NCBI GenBank assembly: GCA_002449695.1
Contig: DJXI01000050.1
Location: 29,051 to 35,438, forward strand
Direction of reading: 5' to 3'
Length of the DNA: 6,388 nucleotides
From: Verrucomicrobia bacterium UBA7008
Lineage (GTDB): Bacteria; Verrucomicrobiota; Kiritimatiellia; RFP12; UBA1067
Part shown: one piece after another, positions 5,828 through 6,388 of the stretch
Numbering within the stretch: position 1 is the first letter of the stretch
Layout of the letters: the number at the start of each line of letters is the position of its first letter
The notes under the pieces: generated by a model
Told to the model about the DNA's origin: nothing
Databases searched by the model: none
What the model saw: only the letters and a program-made list of their open reading frames with translations
Translations under genes and position numbers: made by a program

Positions 5828-6388
5828 ATGCCGTTTCCTCCGGTCTTCGATAATGAATGGTTCCGTCCAACATCCGTTCGGCTTTGCGCCCTACCCCATG
5901 CGGACGCGCGCAAATCGTCCAACCATCATAGTCGACGATGCCGCAGTGTCCGGACCCTGCACCGCTCGGGCGCGCAGCGATAAAGCCAGGTTCAGGATAG
6001 GCATCGCCAAGATAAACCCAAAATATGATGCTTGCGCTCTCTAAAGCCCACTCGTTTGCAAGCGGAGGATAGTCATAACCCTGCCGCGATCGATGTCGGG
6101 CAGGAACGACAAATCCGACTTCCATCGCCATGTCCGCAACAAACTGATTGCATTTCCAATGGCCTTTCTTAACGGGGCCAAAGCCATTGCGCGCCGCAAG
6201 AAAGACATCTTTCCCGTATGTTTGTTGCCCTAATCGCGAAACGGCTGCTGCGCGGAGAGAAAGCAGACCTTGCGTTGTGGCGACGCCAATGTGGTTGCGG
6301 TCGCCGGACCGACAAGGCCCCCGCCGCTCTTCCAATGTTGTCAAATACGGTTCATCCTCCAAATGGACATATTCCACCGCATTCGACT
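5811..6388 (-). CDS. 3' part of a gene with a C-terminal papain-like (NlpC/P60 or CHAP type) amidase domain; candidate toxin
   Basis: The frame is open to the right window edge, so the 5' part is missing. A GTG at 6377 is the first possible start inside the window, but no SD is visible before it and the upstream codons (S-N-A) are also open. Numbering from that GTG, 188 residues are visible. A nucleophile segment GHWKCNQFVADMAMEVGF (72-89) has Cys76. PEPGFIAA (128-135) resembles the PGDIVA turn of this fold, and GSGHCGIV (141-148) has the expected His144. The polar residue His160 could complete the site. Such domains hydrolyse peptide-stem bonds in peptidoglycan. The beginning, NAVEYVHLEDEP, faintly recalls the NPVxxxDPxG end of Rhs/YD-repeat cores. 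The stop overlaps the following exported-protein gene by 17 nt. A T6SS effector, a polymorphic toxin tip or an ordinary cell-wall hydrolase are all possible. The fold is likely; the toxin role is inferred. Confidence 0.62.
   Translation of the reverse strand, partial: SNAVEYVHLEDEPYLTTLEERRGPCRSGDRNHIGVATTQGLLSLRAAAVSRLGQQTYGKDVFLAARNGFGPVKKGHWKCNQFVADMAMEVGFVVPARHRSRQGYDYPPLANEWALESASIIFWVYLGDAYPEPGFIAARPSGAGSGHCGIVDYDGWTICARPHGVGRKAERMLDGTIHYRRPEETAYENNQ
5837..5841 (-). promoter_or_regulatory. Ribosome binding site of the exported-protein gene
   Basis: GGAGG (in CCGGAGGAAAC) is 9 nt before the ATG at 5827 and lies within the coding sequence of the amidase-like gene. It fixes the start and supports coupled translation of the pair. 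Confidence 0.7.

Noticed and set aside
1..6388. CRISPR arrays, transposases, rRNA and tandem repeats
   Set aside because: Looked for and not seen: there is no regularly spaced repeat, no transposase motif, and no RNA gene other than tRNA-Tyr.

Overview
The window is a stretch of bacterial chromosome with every supported gene on the minus strand. The left three quarters (about 1-4900) is GC-rich; a hand count of 3001-3060 gives 44 of 60 G+C. The right end (about 5100-6388) is clearly lower, with 27 of 60 at 5401-5460 and 28 of 60 at 6001-6060. The topoisomerase has an ASIGD version of the quinolone pocket, as I recall from Bacteroidota and Chlamydia-type ParC. Together with an N-acetylhexosamine-kinase-like gene beside a divergent ROK protein, this suggests a GC-rich member of the PVC group (Verrucomicrobiota or Kiritimatiellota). 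That placement is inference; no rRNA or other decisive marker is present.

In transcription order (right to left): (1) 6388-5811 is the 3' part of a gene open at the window edge. Its product ends in a papain-like (NlpC/P60 or CHAP type) Cys-His amidase-like domain. (2) 5827-5159 overlaps it by 17 nt and encodes an unrecognised exported protein with a signal peptide and five cysteines. The pair has the layout of a peptidoglycan-targeting polymorphic toxin with a periplasmic immunity protein, and it lies in the low-GC segment. (3) 5158-4869 is intergenic. It holds a possible 25-codon small ORF whose ribosome binding site sits in a hairpin, and a good extended -10 promoter. (4) 4868-3471 (ROK-family sugar kinase-like) and 3471-2437 (NahK/APH-fold sugar kinase) form a two-gene operon joined by a TAATG stop/start overlap. 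The operon probably acts in amino-sugar or host-glycan use.

(5) A 15-bp hairpin at 2423-2380 follows the kinase operon. One arm of it also carries the -35 box of the next promoter, which drives tRNA-Tyr(GTA) at 2345-2260. (6) 46 nt downstream is parC (2213-9), a topoisomerase IV/gyrase A-type subunit complete to its stop codon. It has no evident promoter of its own, so it may be read together with the tRNA.

The most interesting part is the putative amidase toxin/periplasmic immunity pair. Next are the promoter nested in a terminator hairpin before tRNA-Tyr and the unusual ROK protein, which has a Cys-rich N-terminal extension and no ROK zinc motif.
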